From: Adiantum capillus-veneris
Taxonomy: Eukaryota > Streptophyta > Polypodiopsida > Polypodiales > Pteridaceae
NCBI GenBank assembly: GCA_014529385.2
Contig: CM043969.1
Span: 36,765,922-36,825,921, forward strand
Direction of reading: 5' to 3'
Length of the DNA stretch: 60,000 bases
Positions 22,635 to 33,231 of the stretch are shown in pieces. The translations under genes were made by a program, and so were the position numbers. The notes beneath the pieces are model-generated. The model saw only the letters and a list, made by a program, of their open reading frames with translations, ran no database searches and was not told where the DNA came from. Each line of letters opens with the position of its first letter. Within the stretch, counting starts at the first letter, position 1.

Positions 22635-22950
22635 TCAAAGTTGACTTATGTTTGTGTTAAAGTCATTTAGGTGTTCTGCAACTGAACCATTCTCTGCCAT
22701 CTTTAGATTGAACAAGCGCTTCATAAGAAATACCTTATTGGATGCCGATGCTTTCTCGTAGAAGTCGTCAAGTGACTTCATCAAGTCCTCCGTGGTCTTC
22801 ATCTCCGAAACATTGAAGGCCACCGTTGACGCCAAGCTTCACCGAATTGTTCCCAGTGCCTTTCGATCAAGGACAATCCATGCTTCATCTGCCATTGTTG
22901 CAGGCTTCTTCGCAAGACCGCCTAGTGGCAAATAGAGGTCCTTCTGGTAG
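22635..22950 (-). pseudogene. Copia D gag N-terminal part, truncated
   Basis: Codons upstream of the TGA at 22,635-22,637 read TTEDLMKSLDDFYEKASASN and LMKRLFNLKMAENGSVAEHL, the UBN2/Copia gag fold. Further upstream LGGLAKKPATMADEAWIVLD and RKALGTIRLSLASTVAFNV are visible up to about 22,950. Only the first couple of dozen residues of gag are lost, where the sequence switches to element C LTR. Confidence 0.85.
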
Positions 22951-22953
22951 AGA

Positions 22954-23701
22954 TAGTTTTGTAGAGTGTGTGCATCGTGAGTGCTCTATTCCATCATTAC
23001 ACATAGGTGCATGGAGAAGCTTGAAGTTAGTTATGCCATCTAGAGGAGTGGAGTGTATGCCATACTCTTCACCACACTTGTAGCCTACTCTTGTGCATAA
23101 ATAAGATTTTTAGTTTTGGGTGCAATTGTATGCTGCAACTACGACTCTTCTCTCCAAATTGACTTGATAAGTTGGCTCATCAGGTGGTTGAAGGTATATT
23201 ATCCTTGAAGTTTGTTGTGCCATTTCATGCTTGGTGGTTTGAGGGCTTGTTGAATTGTTTGCCTAAAAAGTCAATTGTAAGAGGGTGCTCGGTGAGAGGG
23301 CTCTCGTGACCCTAAGACAATTTGTGTATTGGCAACAAGGTCAAGTTTTGTGTTGTCTCTCTATTTCTCATCAAGCTTTGTGTGCATATCGTCTTTAAGG
23401 CTAAGACTGAGTTGCTCAAGTTGATTTGTGCTCTTTACCTCTCTCTGGCGTGGTGAATGTTTGTGTTTGGTGTGTGTGGCTATCTTGCATTCCCCTCTCT
23501 TTGTGTGTTTGAGTACAAGGAGATATCACGTGCATCCTAGTTCGCATCTACAACTAGGTGGTGCCCCTTTTCTTGTTTGGTTTCTGGCTGTGGGTTGTTG
23601 TTGTCTTTGATTGTGCTTGCCCCAGTCCCAATTGAGCAGCACGGGAGCCTCGAAGGGTGTTTAGAGGCCGCTCTTCTTGTTGCCCACCCCGGACCGCCTC
23701 A
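22954..23701 (+). repeat. 5' LTR of element C, right part
   Basis: From TAGTT at 22,954 the sequence matches the 3' LTR from 31,411 to 32,157 nearly base for base and ends CCGCCTCA at 23,701. The part matching 3' LTR 30,844-31,410 (about 567 bp) is absent from both 5' LTR pieces. A 60-codon ORF at 23,428-23,610 recurs in the 3' LTR only because the LTRs are copies. Confidence 0.85.
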
Positions 23702-23703
23702 AA

Positions 23704-23714
23704 TTGGTGCCCCC
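23704..23714 (+). promoter_or_regulatory. Primer-binding site of element C
   Basis: TTGGTGCCCCC begins two bases after the LTR end and is followed by ATTGAGAACG. The identical 11-mer follows the 5' LTR of element F. I cannot name the tRNA with certainty. Confidence 0.65.
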
Positions 23715-23777
23715 ATTGAGAACGACCGGTTGTGTTAGCATACACAAGGTAAGTCTTCAAAAACTAGTTGTGTTTAC

Positions 23778-24014
23778 ATGAACAATCCACCACCTCCTAA
23801 TCCTGCTCATGCAATTCAATTTCATCAGTTTCATTGGGTGCAATGGATTAGGATAAATGTTCTCATTGATAGAAAAATATTTTTTCAACAACGTATTGTA
23901 TTCCTCTTTGGTGCTGAAGCATTAAGAGATATTCTACAATCTCCAAATCCTATTATACTCCCACTTGTAGACTATAATGTCTCTTTTGAGGTACATGTGT
24001 TTATCTTGTTTTAG
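23778..24014 (+). CDS. Short conserved ORF upstream of gag, copy 1 (element C)
   Basis: A 78-codon ORF from an ATG at 23,778 to TAG. Its start is Pro/Asn-rich (MNNPPPPNPAHAIQF). Then come IRINVLIDRKIFFQQRIVF, FGAEALRDILQ and a hydrophobic end (NPIILPLVDYNVSFEVHVF). The second ORF downstream (24,023-24,235) and an ORF in element F (42,856-43,073) share the same pattern: N-V or V-I early, F-Q-Q/R, F, then P-x-[IVF]-[IL]-P-[LM]-[IV]-x-Y, S-F-[ED]-V and F-[IV]-L just before the stop. No known domain recognised. It sits between primer site and gag, where Ogre elements of the Tat clade carry an extra ORF of unknown role. Whether it is translated is unknown. Confidence 0.6.
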   Translation: MNNPPPPNPAHAIQFHQFHWVQWIRINVLIDRKIFFQQRIVFLFGAEALRDILQSPNPIILPLVDYNVSFEVHVFILF

Positions 24015-24022
24015 CTAGGTTA

Positions 24023-24235
24023 ATGAATCAAGAGGACTTGTATCGTACATTCATTCCTTTGGCTAGACAAGATGTGCATGTAATAGTTGGCACAAAGTTA
24101 CAATTTCAACGTGTTTTCCGTCGTATGTTTGAACCTAAGCAAGTAGCGACTATCAATGCCTCAGTCAATCCGTTCATTTTGCCATTGATTCGCTACGATC
24201 TAAGCTTTGACGTTTACATTTTCATTCTACTTTGA
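24023..24235 (+). CDS. Short conserved ORF upstream of gag, copy 2 (element C)
   Basis: A 70-codon ORF starting ATG 24,023, eight bases after the previous stop. Its C-terminal third (NPFILPLIRYDLSFDVYIF) aligns with copy 1 and with the element F ORF, while the middle (TKLQFQRVFRRMFEPKQV) is more diverged. This looks like an old tandem duplication of one ORF within the leader. Sixty-odd bases of A-rich sequence separate it from the gag ATG. The function is unknown. The conserved end with alternating hydrophobic residues suggests a small beta-rich fold, which is inference only. Confidence 0.55.
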   Translation: MNQEDLYRTFIPLARQDVHVIVGTKLQFQRVFRRMFEPKQVATINASVNPFILPLIRYDLSFDVYIFILL

Positions 24236-24297
24236 AATTTGATTTTGCAAAACAAAAAATAAAAAAGAAAAAGAAATTTTTGAGTAAAACCAGCAAC

Positions 24298-25138
24298 ATG
24301 GATACAACTAGGCAAATGAGTGGCTACCCCTTGTTCTTTGGAGAGCCTGGGGAGGATGCAGAATTATTCTTAGCAAATTTCAAAATGTCTTGCCATATCA
24401 AGAGGATAGTAGCTGATCAAGAACGTGTAGAAATGTTTGAGGTAGTCCTGAGGAAAGATGCTAGCACTTGGTTTGACTCTTTGCCTGAGGAAGTTAAGGG
24501 CAATTACACAGAAGTTTTGAATTGTTTCAAGAAATACTTCTTTGATCCCCAAAACACTCAAAAACTATGGCAAGACGTTGTTTCTCATAAGCAAAAAGAC
24601 TTAGATGACTACTACTTGTACAAGCAAGAGTTTCTACGTCTTTGGGCTCTATGGATACGAAATGTTGCTAACCCTGGTGATGGTGCAAAATTTCTAAAGA
24701 AGGAGAGGTTCATAGCCGGACTCTTTCCTGACCTTAAGGTAAAGGTTGAGGCGCGTGCACCTGCTACCTTTGATGCAGCTGAAACTAGGGTTGCGGAGAA
24801 ATATAGGAAACTCAAGTGCTTAAGGGGGGAGGTTCCAATAGAAGGTCTTAGACCCAAAGGTAAGTCACAAGCATCAACATCTAAGGAGCTTCCTGAGGTA
24901 ACGGCGGAAGTGATTGAGAAATTAAATGGATCTTTAAGCAGCCTGTCAATTCACCTTGCACAAGCTGTAGGTCCAAAGGGATAAGCAAAGAAGTCTGAAG
25001 AGCGAGATCCACGACCTAGGAGAGTCTTGCAATGTTGGAATTGTGGTGAGTCTGGACATGGGATGTATAATTGTCCTTGGCCCCGTGGGGAGCCAGGGAG
25101 ACCTAACTTGAATTACCCAGTGATGAATGCAGGGTGAA
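24298..25138 (+). pseudogene. Gag of element C
   Basis: The ATG at 24,298 (MDTTRQMSGYPLFFGEPGED) is preferred over the upstream open frame from 24,232, which lacks an ATG. Features in order are the retrotrans_gag fold (EDAELFLANFKMSCHIKR, LRKDASTWFDSLPEEVKGNY and FKKYFFDPQN), then YYLYKQEFLRLWALW and KERFIAGLFPDLKVKVEA. A stop TAA at 24,982-24,984 interrupts the frame. The same frame then gives the CCHC knuckle CWNCGESGHGMYNC at 25,033-25,074. A second stop follows near 25,136. Compared with F gag the fold is alike but the sequence is strongly diverged. Confidence 0.85.
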
Positions 25139-25927
25139 GGAACTAGTCAGCAACCACGACTTCTACAAAGGCCAAATGGAGCAAGACCACCTCCACAAGG
25201 AGTGGAAGGAGTTCCACCTTTGCCATACCCAAATGTGCATGTGGTAGAGGTGACAAATTCAAGAGAGGTTGAGATGGAAGCAAATGGCATTAAGCGTGGC
25301 CGAGGAAAAGGTAAGGAGAAAGAAGGGGTTACATCACAAAATGACCATGGACGAGAAAAGAAGGCAAGGGAGACCAAGGAAGCTAAGAGGAATCGATGTC
25401 ATATCAACCTCCAAGACTTTCCTCTTGGACATGGTATGGATCCATACAACCTATTGGAAGACATGAGAGGTAAGGTTCCTGATATCTCATGGCCTCAGTT
25501 TCTTGCATTATGCACACAAGTTAGGAGGGATTTAACAAAGGCAGTTAGCACTAGGAGAAATTTAAAAGAGAGTGTGCCTGTTGTAAAAATTGCACATGCT
25601 AAAATGAATGAGTATATTACACCTATGCTAGATTGTTACATCAAAGGAAGATTGGTTAGGAAAGGTCTAGTGGATGGGGGTGCACAAATTTGCATCATGA
25701 CAGAGGGACTCATGCAAAGACTAGGCATGCACATCTATGAGACACCTGAAATCAAAGTGAAGATGGCAAACAATAGCAAAGCTAGGTGTGTAGGCATTTG
25801 TAAAAATGTTTTGTAGAGGACTTTGGCATTAAGAAGGCAGTGGATTTTTATGTTATGTCGACCAAGGGAAGTGGTTATCCATTTATCCTAGGAAGACCAT
25901 GGCTAATGAAAATGCGAGCTTTCTAGG
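25127..25927 (+). pseudogene. Aspartic protease region of element C
   Basis: The frame from 25,127 starts with a Pro/Gly-rich and then a basic linker (KRGRGKGKEKEG). It continues with DISWPQFLALCTQVRRDLTK, a sequence typical of the pre-protease region in Tat elements. The active-site segment is RKGLVDGGAQICIMTEGLMQ (D-G-G in place of D-S-G). A stop at 25,814-25,816 breaks it, after which the flap/C-terminal part (GYPFILGRPWLMKMRAF) lies in another frame and ends at a further stop near 25,926. Confidence 0.75.
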
Positions 25928-25986
25928 ATTGGGAGAGTGGAAAATTAATTTGCAGGAATGACAATCATAAGAAGGTTGTCTTTGAC

Positions 25987-26331
25987 ATGAAGGAGCAACA
26001 CCAAGAGGAGCTCCATGAAGAATCATCTCAAAGTGAGACGGAGGAAGGCTGGACCGATAGCACTTCAGAAGGAGAAAGTAGCGGCAACATTACTGAAGAG
26101 GAGTCTTCCATCGAAGTCATGGGGGTAAGGTTTAAGCCAAACAACCAAGAGAACTCTTGCCCAGGTTTGGAAGAGGTAGGTTCCCAAGAGAACCAAAATG
26201 TGCAAGATGAAGGAATGTTAGAAGGTATGTTGTCTACAACACTTACAAAGGACGAAAGAGAGGAGTTCAAATGTGTGTTAAGGAATTTCCTAGGCTTTTT
26301 GCTAAAGACTACACCGATGTGCATGGAGTAG
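25987..26331 (+). pseudogene. Acidic linker between protease and RT of element C
   Basis: A 114-codon open stretch rich in Glu, Ser and Gln (EELHEESSQSETEEG), ending with LTKDEREEFKCVLRNFLGF. The latter is the usual Ty3 segment before the RT palm. It stops at 26,329, where a frame change leads to the RT entry (HKIELKTEATPKSQKL in another frame). Confidence 0.6.
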
Positions 26332-26439
26332 ATGTTGTTCAACACAAAATTGAGTTGAAGACAGAGGCCACACCTAAGTCTCAGAAGCTATGAAGGCTAG
26401 GAGTCATCAAGGAGCAAGCTTTACTCAAGGAGGTAAGAA

Positions 26440-29400
26440 AGCTTCTAGCAGCAAGTTTTATTTATCCAGTGGAGAATTCAGAGTGGGGCTCTCCCGTTGT
26501 TGTCACTCCTAAGAAAAATGGCAAGTGGAGGGTGTGTGTGGATTACCGTCCACTCAATGAGGCAACAAAAACTTTCCCCTCCCATTTCAGGATGAGATAC
26601 TAAATGAGATAGTTGGTCATGAGAAGTACACTATGTGTGATGCCTACTCGGGTTACTTTCAAATAGGTATTGCATTGGAAGATCAATTGAAAACAACCTT
26701 TATCACTCCTTGGGGTTGTTATGCTTTTAGAGTTATGCCATTTGGTCTGACAAATGCTCCTGCAACATTCCAACGTTTCATGAACATGGTGTTTCAAGCA
26801 TTCTTTGGAAAGTCAATTAGGGTGTTCATTGATGATTTCTGCATTTATAGCTCAAAATCATTGCATCTACAAAGGGTAGAAGAAGGTTTAAAGAAGCTCT
26901 ACGACATGGGAGGTCAACTCAACCCCGAAAAATGTCACATAGGTGAGGATGAAGTGATCTTGCTTGGTCACAAGGTTTCCTATAAAGGCATTGAGGTGGA
27001 TCCTTCAAAGGCAAAGGCTCTTATTGAGCTCCCATCACCCAAGAATCTCAAAGAGGTCATCTCATTCATTCAAAAGGTGAAGTATACGTCACGCTTTATT
27101 CACTTAGCTTCGGAGTTGCTTCATCCTTTGCAAAAGTTCACACAACAAGTACAATTTGCATGGTCTGATGAGCTTGAAGAGTACTTTTGTAACATTAAAG
27201 TCATTTTGTCAGAGCTACCAACACTCATGCCTCCTTGTTGGGAGTACACATTCTTTGTTAGCTCTAGTGTTGGGAAGGAAAAAATTGGTGCCGTGTTACT
27301 ACAGCAAGATCCCCACAGTACCAGAATGCGACCCATCTACTTTGCTAGTAGGGTCATGAATGCCTTGGAGAGAGGCTACACAGAGGCAGAACTCATGATG
27401 CTTTCTCTCATGTTTGCAGTGAGAAAGTTTGGATCCTACTTGCTACCAAAATCTTTTGTAAGTCTCACTGTAGAAAATTTGTTCCCTTGGGTGTCATCTC
27501 AAATGAATCTTAGTACTAGGATCTCAAAGTGGATTATGGAGTTGCAAGAGTTTCAATACTCTTTCAAAGCAGAAGATAGTGTGCGTGCACATTTGGCAGG
27601 GATACTTACTTATGGGGTACATGAGAAGGAGATTAAGGTGCCTGAAGTAAAGACCTTACCATTGCCACCACCTAAAAGTATTCCTAATGCTTTTACCTTG
27701 TTCTTTGATGGAGCTTTTCGACGAGTCACAGGAAAAGCAGGGGGAGGGCTAGTATTGCTCAACCCAAGTGGAGATGTGGTCATGAAAGAGAAGGTCAATC
27801 TACCAGGTTCAACTAGCAACAATGAAGCAGAATACGACACACTCCTTCATGGTTTGAAGATGTGCATTGGCCAAGGAATACAACGTCTCATGGTAAAGGG
27901 AGATGCACTTCTCATTGTTAAACAGATTTTAGGCATTTGGGCATGCAAGAGTGAAAGCTTAAGGACAAAAGTTCATGCCATTCGTAGGATGTTTAATCAG
28001 GTTGAAGAAGTGCAACTATATCATATTCCTAGGAAACAAAATGAAGATGCCAATTTACTTGCACAACAAGCAGTTACATGTGTTGAGAAAGAAGTGCAGG
28101 TCATCATGGTGGCAACAGCTGTCAAGAAACCAAGATACCAGGGATTGGAGTCATTGACTCCCATTATTGGCTACATTTTGGAGGGCGAGTTTCCACAAGA
28201 CTTCACTAAAGCTCAGAAAAGGAGACTCATGAAGAAGGCAAGTTTCCATCTCTTCCTAGAAGGCTCCCTCTATCAAAGAGGGAAGGATCAAGTGTGCAGA
28301 AGAGTACCAACTATCAAGGAAATTCGAGCCATTCTAAAAGGTTTGCATGAAGAGGCATGTGGTGGTCATTTTGCCCAAGAGTTAACCGTGAAGAAGATTT
28401 TGCTTGCGGGGTATGTTTGGCCAAGTTTGCATGTGGATGTTCAACATTGGTGTAAAAGCTGTCACAATTGTCAGATAAATGGAAATAGAAGGTTGATGCA
28501 TGGCCCGAGACAAATAGTGCTTGCAAATGGACCCTTTGAAAAATGGGGCATTGATGCTATGGGTCCATTGCCCAGGACTAAAAATGGAAAATTGTATATC
28601 TTGGTGGCTATAGACTACATGACTAGGTGGGTAGAAGCTCAAAGTGTGGCAAGAGTGAATGAGAGGACAGTTAGCAAGTTTGTGTACACTCACATTTGTT
28701 GCAGATTTGGCACACCTTTGGAGATTGTTTCTGATAATGGTCTAGGGTTTAGGAAGGGCTTGCTCACGGAAGTTTGTGATGAGCTTCACATTCTACTTTG
28801 GCATAGCACACCCTACTACCCTCAGTCAAATGGTTTGGTAGAGAAGGCTAATGGTATCATTGCAGGAATCATCCGGAAGATGGTAAAGAACAAGACAAAG
28901 CTATGGGATGACTTCTTGGATGGAGCATTGTGGGCCTATCAGACTACCTACAAGGAAGCGACAGAGTTCACACCCTTCCACCTTGTCTATGGTCAAGAAG
29001 CTTTGCAACCCATCGAGCTCAACATTCCAACAATGCGACTTCATGGAAAGGTGGCACAAGGAGAAGTAGCATGGGAAGATCGACTTCTCACCCTCGCAGA
29101 ACTAGAATGGAAACGAGAGGCGGCTTATGAGTGCTATAAAAGAAAGGCTACGCAAATAAAGGACAAGCTCGACAAAAAGGTGAAAGACAAAGGGATCAAG
29201 GAAGGAGATTTGGTGCTAAGGTACGATAATCGCCTTGACAATCTCTTTGATGTGAAGTTCAATACCAGATGGCAGGGACCATACATTGTCAAGAAGACCT
29301 TCAACTCTAGCTACTATCAACTCATGGATTTGGATGGCAAGGAGCACCCCAAGAAGGTGAATGGGTATCGATTAATGCCTTACTTGAGTCGAGTTCTACC

Positions 29401-29548
29401 AGAGGATCTACAAGAGCATGGAACAACTACAATACCATGTAAGTCTTTGATCTTGGTATTACAAGATGAAGATTCAACTAAGCCACCAAATATCACGAAG
29501 GATCGAAAAACACTCTCATTGGAAGATATGCCTTTTGATGGTACATGA
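26440..29548 (+). CDS. Tat-clade pol: RT, RNase H, aRNH and integrase of element C
   Basis: The RT fingers lie at 26,440-26,575 (SEWGSPVVVTPKKNGKWRVC). They are out of frame by one base with the 971-codon ORF that follows; the shift is near 26,575-26,582. The large ORF has the palm ([34 protein letters not shown] and VFIDDFCIYSS with F-I-D-D), a first RNase H (IGAVLLQQD and ALERGYTEAELMML), a second archaeal-type RNase H (TLFFDGAFRRVTGKAGGGLV, SNNEAEYDTL and VKGDALLIVKQI), and integrase. Integrase shows H-H-C-C (LHEEACGGHFAQ ... CKSCHNCQ), Asp in KWGIDAMGPLP, Asp in VSDNGLGF and Glu in SNGLVEKANGII. It ends at 29,548, 14 bp before the polypurine tract. This ORF is the best-preserved coding region in the window. 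Confidence 0.9.
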
Positions 29549-29562
29549 ATGTACCATCATCT

Positions 29563-29576
29563 AGGGGAGGGCTAAA
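29563..29576 (+). promoter_or_regulatory. Polypurine tract of element C
   Basis: AGGGGAGGGCTAAA directly precedes the LTR start TGATAGCC. Confidence 0.75.
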
Positions 29577-32157
29577 TGATAGCCGTTTTTCGGCTCTCAT
29601 AAAATAATTTTAAGAAGCCACTTCACCCCACAAAAACACCTTAGCACAATGACTAGGCTCGCTTTTTCATTGTAAATAGTGTGCGTGTGTTTAAGGTTTT
29701 TATCACATTTTTTAATTAAATTGTTAAGCGAGTCATTGGGCTAGGAGACAAAAAAATAAATTTATAATATTACGGTCCTCTTTATATGTAAATATTTTCT
29801 ATCAAATAAAGGACCTAAGTATAAAGGGTTTTTTTTCCACATTTTTTGTATTTATGTAAATATATATTCCTAGGTATGCGTTATCAGGCCTAAGTATGCT
29901 AGCTTCCATCGCGTATCATTTCTAATACATATTTTACTATCATTCTATCCCTTAAGCTCAATTCACACAAGCCTTGAAAAACCTTTATGTGACTTCATTG
30001 TAAAAATTCACCAATAACCTTAATATCGGCTCCGTCATATTTTTTCCCATCCCTCCGAGTTAAATATTCACAAGTACATAGATTTTATCTTCAAATAAAT
30101 TCCATGAATTACTCAAAGGAGAGAATAACTGAGGGTCACTTCCCTCATGATTTTCCTCCTTTTATTTTATATATTTTTTGCCACCATGCATCCCATGTAT
30201 CCATTTTTCATGACTAGCTAGCCTATCTTCTTATCCCACAAGTATATATTATATTTGATACTTATCCTATACCATACATGTGTGCAATCTCCTTGGCAAT
30301 ATTAGGTCATGGTTGATGTATGGGGGGCTAACTGGAAGACTACAAAGGAAAAAGAATCAAATAGTGGCCCACTTCAAGCTTTATTAGGTGCTGCAGGGAT
30401 AGCTTTTTGCTCGAATTTTGGCTCCTTCTTATGATCCGAATTTGAGGATACTTCTAGAAGACAAAACGTAGCTCATGAGCTGAAGTATTATCCATAATTT
30501 TTTCAAAATTTTTGAAGTCAAGGGAGATTTTACATGAAATTTATGGCCGACTTCAAAACTGCCACCTCATACACCCAACAAATCTTCCTATTTCTCTCAC
30601 CCTTCCACACACCTACTCACTCTTACACACTCCTCCCTCTCCTTCCCACTCCCAAACCTAAAAATCTCATGTCCTAATTCACCCTCTTCACCATTGCCAC
30701 TTCTCTCACACCTCCATAGCCTTCATCCTCCATTTCTACACCCTATGTGTCCCCCTTTCTCTCTACATATATGTCCATATTACCATACTCTCTTCAGCTT
30801 TGTAAAGACCTTCAAAAAATCAGCAAAAATCCAAGGTTAACCTCTGAAAATGAAGGCTTTTATCATGAATTTTCCAAGGTTTGAGGATAACATAGATTCA
30901 TCGACACGCGCTACTTCGCCATGCTGACCGCTTCTTCTACCGGTGCTATAAAGAGGTGAATGTCAACTTCTCCAAAGCTTCAACCTCTCTTTACAAGCTC
31001 ATCCCTTCTCTAACTTTTCTCATCATATATCTCACTATTTGGTGAATGATTTTGTAAATATGTTTTAGTGACAATTACTAACTACTAACCACTAACCTTA
31101 TTGTAAAATGCACCCTCTACTAGAGTAGGCACTCCCAAATTATTCACTCAATCCCTCTCTCCTTTCATCCTCAATAATTATCTTCCCTTGAGCCCACATC
31201 CATGTGACTCAAAGGACAAGAGAGACCCACCCTCATTTAAAAACATAAAAATATGCATAATCTTTTATTCCTTCAAATAAACTTGATTAGGCCTAATCCT
31301 AATCGGGGCTTCTAAAACCTATAAATAGAGCCCTTCTCTCCCTTGTAAATCACCACATGATCACACCACACCACACCATTCTCAACACATAACACACCAC
31401 TCTTCAAGCCTAGTTGTGTAGAGTGTGTGCATTGTGAGTGCTCTATTCCATCACTACACATAGGTGCATGGAGAAGCTTGAAGTTAAGTATGCCATCTAG
31501 AAGAGTGGAGTGACACTATACTCTGCATCACACTTGTAGCCTACTCTTGTCCATAAATAAGATTCATAGTTTTGGGTGCAATTGTATGCTGCAACTACGA
31601 CTCTTCTCTCCAAATTGACTTGATAAGTTGGCTCATCAGGTGGTTGAAGGTATATTATCCTTGAAGTTTGTTGTGCCATTTCATGCTTGGTGGTTTGAGG
31701 GCTTGTTGAATTGTTTGCCTAAAAAGTCAATTGTAAGAGGGTGCTCGGTGAGAGGGCTCCCGTGACCCTAAGACAATTTGTGTATTGGCAACAAGGTCAA
31801 GTTTTGTGTTGTCTCTCTATTTCTTATCAAGCTTTGTGTGCATATAGTCTTTAAGGCTAAGACTGAGTTGCTCAAGTTGATTTGTGCTCTTTACCTCTCT
31901 CTGGCGTGGTGAATGTTTGTGTTTGGTGTGTGTGGCTATCTTGCATTCCCCTCTCTTTGTGTGTTTGAGTACAAGGAGATATCACGTGCGTCCTAGTTCT
32001 CATCTACAACTAGGTGGTGCCCCTTTTCTTGTTTGGTTTCTGGATGTGGGTTGTTGTTGTCTTTGATTGTGCTTGCCCCAGTCCCAATTGAGCAGCACGG
32101 GAGTCTCGAAGGGTGTTTAGAGGCCGCTCTTCTTGTTGCCCGTCCCGAACCGCCTCA
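29577..32157 (+). repeat. 3' LTR of element C (2.58 kb)
   Basis: Begins TGATAGCCGTTTTTCGGCTC, which itself contains an AGCCG/CGGCT hairpin, and ends CCGCCTCA. It matches the two 5' LTR pieces. It includes the complete 567 bp segment (30,844-31,410) deleted from the 5' copy. A TATAAATAGAG box at 31,320-31,330 in that segment is the likely promoter TATA; losing it from the 5' LTR would silence the element. Confidence 0.88.
31320..31330 (+). promoter_or_regulatory. Candidate LTR TATA box of element C
   Basis: TATAAATAGAG is a good plant TATA box, located about 830 bp before the LTR end. It is followed by CA-rich sequence suitable for transcription start. It is present only in the 3' LTR because the 5' copy lost this segment. 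Confidence 0.5.
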
Positions 32158-32186
32158 ATATATACACACATATAAATATCAATATA

Positions 32187-32345
32187 TATAGATCAGTGGA
32201 TCCTAAATGACGCTTCCGCACTCAATTTCAACTATGTTCTTAATCATATCATTTTGGGAGAAAGTAATTGTTGGTTGTAGATCCCAAGGCACTTACAATA
32301 TGAGAAATGAGGTCCAATTTTTGGTCTTGAAGACCCAACTAAGAT
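32187..32345. repeat. Third copy of the ~155 bp unit
   Basis: From ATCAGTGGATCC to GACCCAACTAAGATACATA, matching the units at 16.77 and 16.94 kb with few changes and flanked like them by TA/CA microsatellite. It marks the right flank of element C. Confidence 0.85.
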
Positions 32346-32399
32346 ACATATATATACATATATATATATATAAGGTGGGAGTGAGGCTCCATGTGGTTG

Positions 32400-32515
32400 C
32401 AAACCCATGCAGCCAGAGCCTCACACCTCTCCATCTTCTCACATTTGCTGCCATCGTGGAAGGCGAAGTGCGGCTTGAACAGGTAAGAGTGTTCTGCAAC
32501 GAGTCACACAAGCTC

Positions 32516-32556
<41 letters not shown>

Positions 32557-32886
32557 GATAATATATATATATATGCTCCACGTAGCTGTAAATCCATGCA
32601 GTGTAGTGAGAAAGTGCGTGCCTATGGGGAGAATTAGTTGAAGGGCCGAAAAATGCTCAGCAAAGGCGCTCGTTTTTCTCTAGTCTCTCGCCTTCAATTC
32701 AAGGCTCATGCCCTCGACATGAGTGTGCACTTTGCCTTCCACGATGGCAGCAAATGTGAGAAGATGGAGGAGGTGTAAGGCTCTGTTCAAGCCACAACTT
32801 AGCTCATGTTGAGGGCATCGGCCTTGAAGGCGAGAGACTGCAGAAAAATGAGCACCAAAGCTAAGCATTTTTCAGCCCTTCAACTA
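32400..32886. repeat. Foldback sequence with ~85 bp inverted arms
   Basis: Arm 32,635-32,723 and arm 32,803-32,886 are imperfect reverse complements (shared core AGTCTCTCGCCTTCAA) separated by a ~79 bp loop. The loop (about 32,733-32,792) is itself the reverse complement of 32,409-32,475 (shared core TCACATTTGCTGCCATCGTG). A TA microsatellite lies between, at 32,514-32,575. No coding sequence is supported. Confidence 0.75.
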
Positions 32887-33113
32887 TTTCTTGAGAACCC
32901 TCAAGGTGGTGTGAAAGTAACTCGTTGTTGGGATCAAGCCAACCCCATGAGATGCCCCTCATTTCTGCCTTACTTTCCATCTTACACTTGTTGTGATCAT
33001 GCTAACTCCATAACATTCCCTCCATTTGTAGATTAAAGCAGGTCAGTGATAAACAAAGCAGGTGAACAGAGGAGGCCAATGTTTGACCACAGTCTATGCC
33101 CGAGGCGCACCCT

Positions 33114-33231
<118 letters not shown>

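Larger units (their letters stand above)
18348..22953 (-). mobile_element. Ty1/Copia retrotransposon D, 5' end deleted
   Basis: Minus-strand element lying inside the 5' LTR of element C. In transcription order it has gag, zinc knuckle, protease, integrase, RT and RNase H, a polypurine tract and the 3' LTR (19,091-18,348). The reading frame is continuous except for two in-frame stops, TGA at 22,635-22,637 and TAA at 20,697-20,699. The gag N-terminus, leader, primer site and 5' LTR are missing: at about 22,953 the gag sequence passes straight into element C LTR. Domain order IN before RT and the motifs place it in Ty1/Copia; a Tork-like lineage is possible but untested. Confidence 0.92.
17107..32157 (+). 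mobile_element. Ty3/Gypsy Tat-clade retrotransposon C with nested Copia
   Basis: The 5' LTR is split: 17,107-18,347 and 22,954-23,701, interrupted by Copia element D. The internal region is 23,702-29,576 and the 3' LTR is 29,577-32,157. Two short ORFs, gag, protease, RT, RNase H, a second RNase H of the aRNH type and integrase occur in that order. The second RNase H before integrase is the hallmark of the Tat clade. Apart from stops in gag/protease and one frameshift in RT it is well preserved. A shared ~155 bp repeat lies on both sides of the insertion, so the target was a tandem-repeat/microsatellite region; no clean target duplication is visible. Confidence 0.9.

Noticed and set aside
23428-23610. 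60-codon ORF conserved at 31,884-32,066
   Set aside because: The conservation is simply the two LTR copies of element C.
32207-32551. 114-codon ORF
   Set aside because: It runs through the 155 bp repeat, microsatellite and foldback; no domain.
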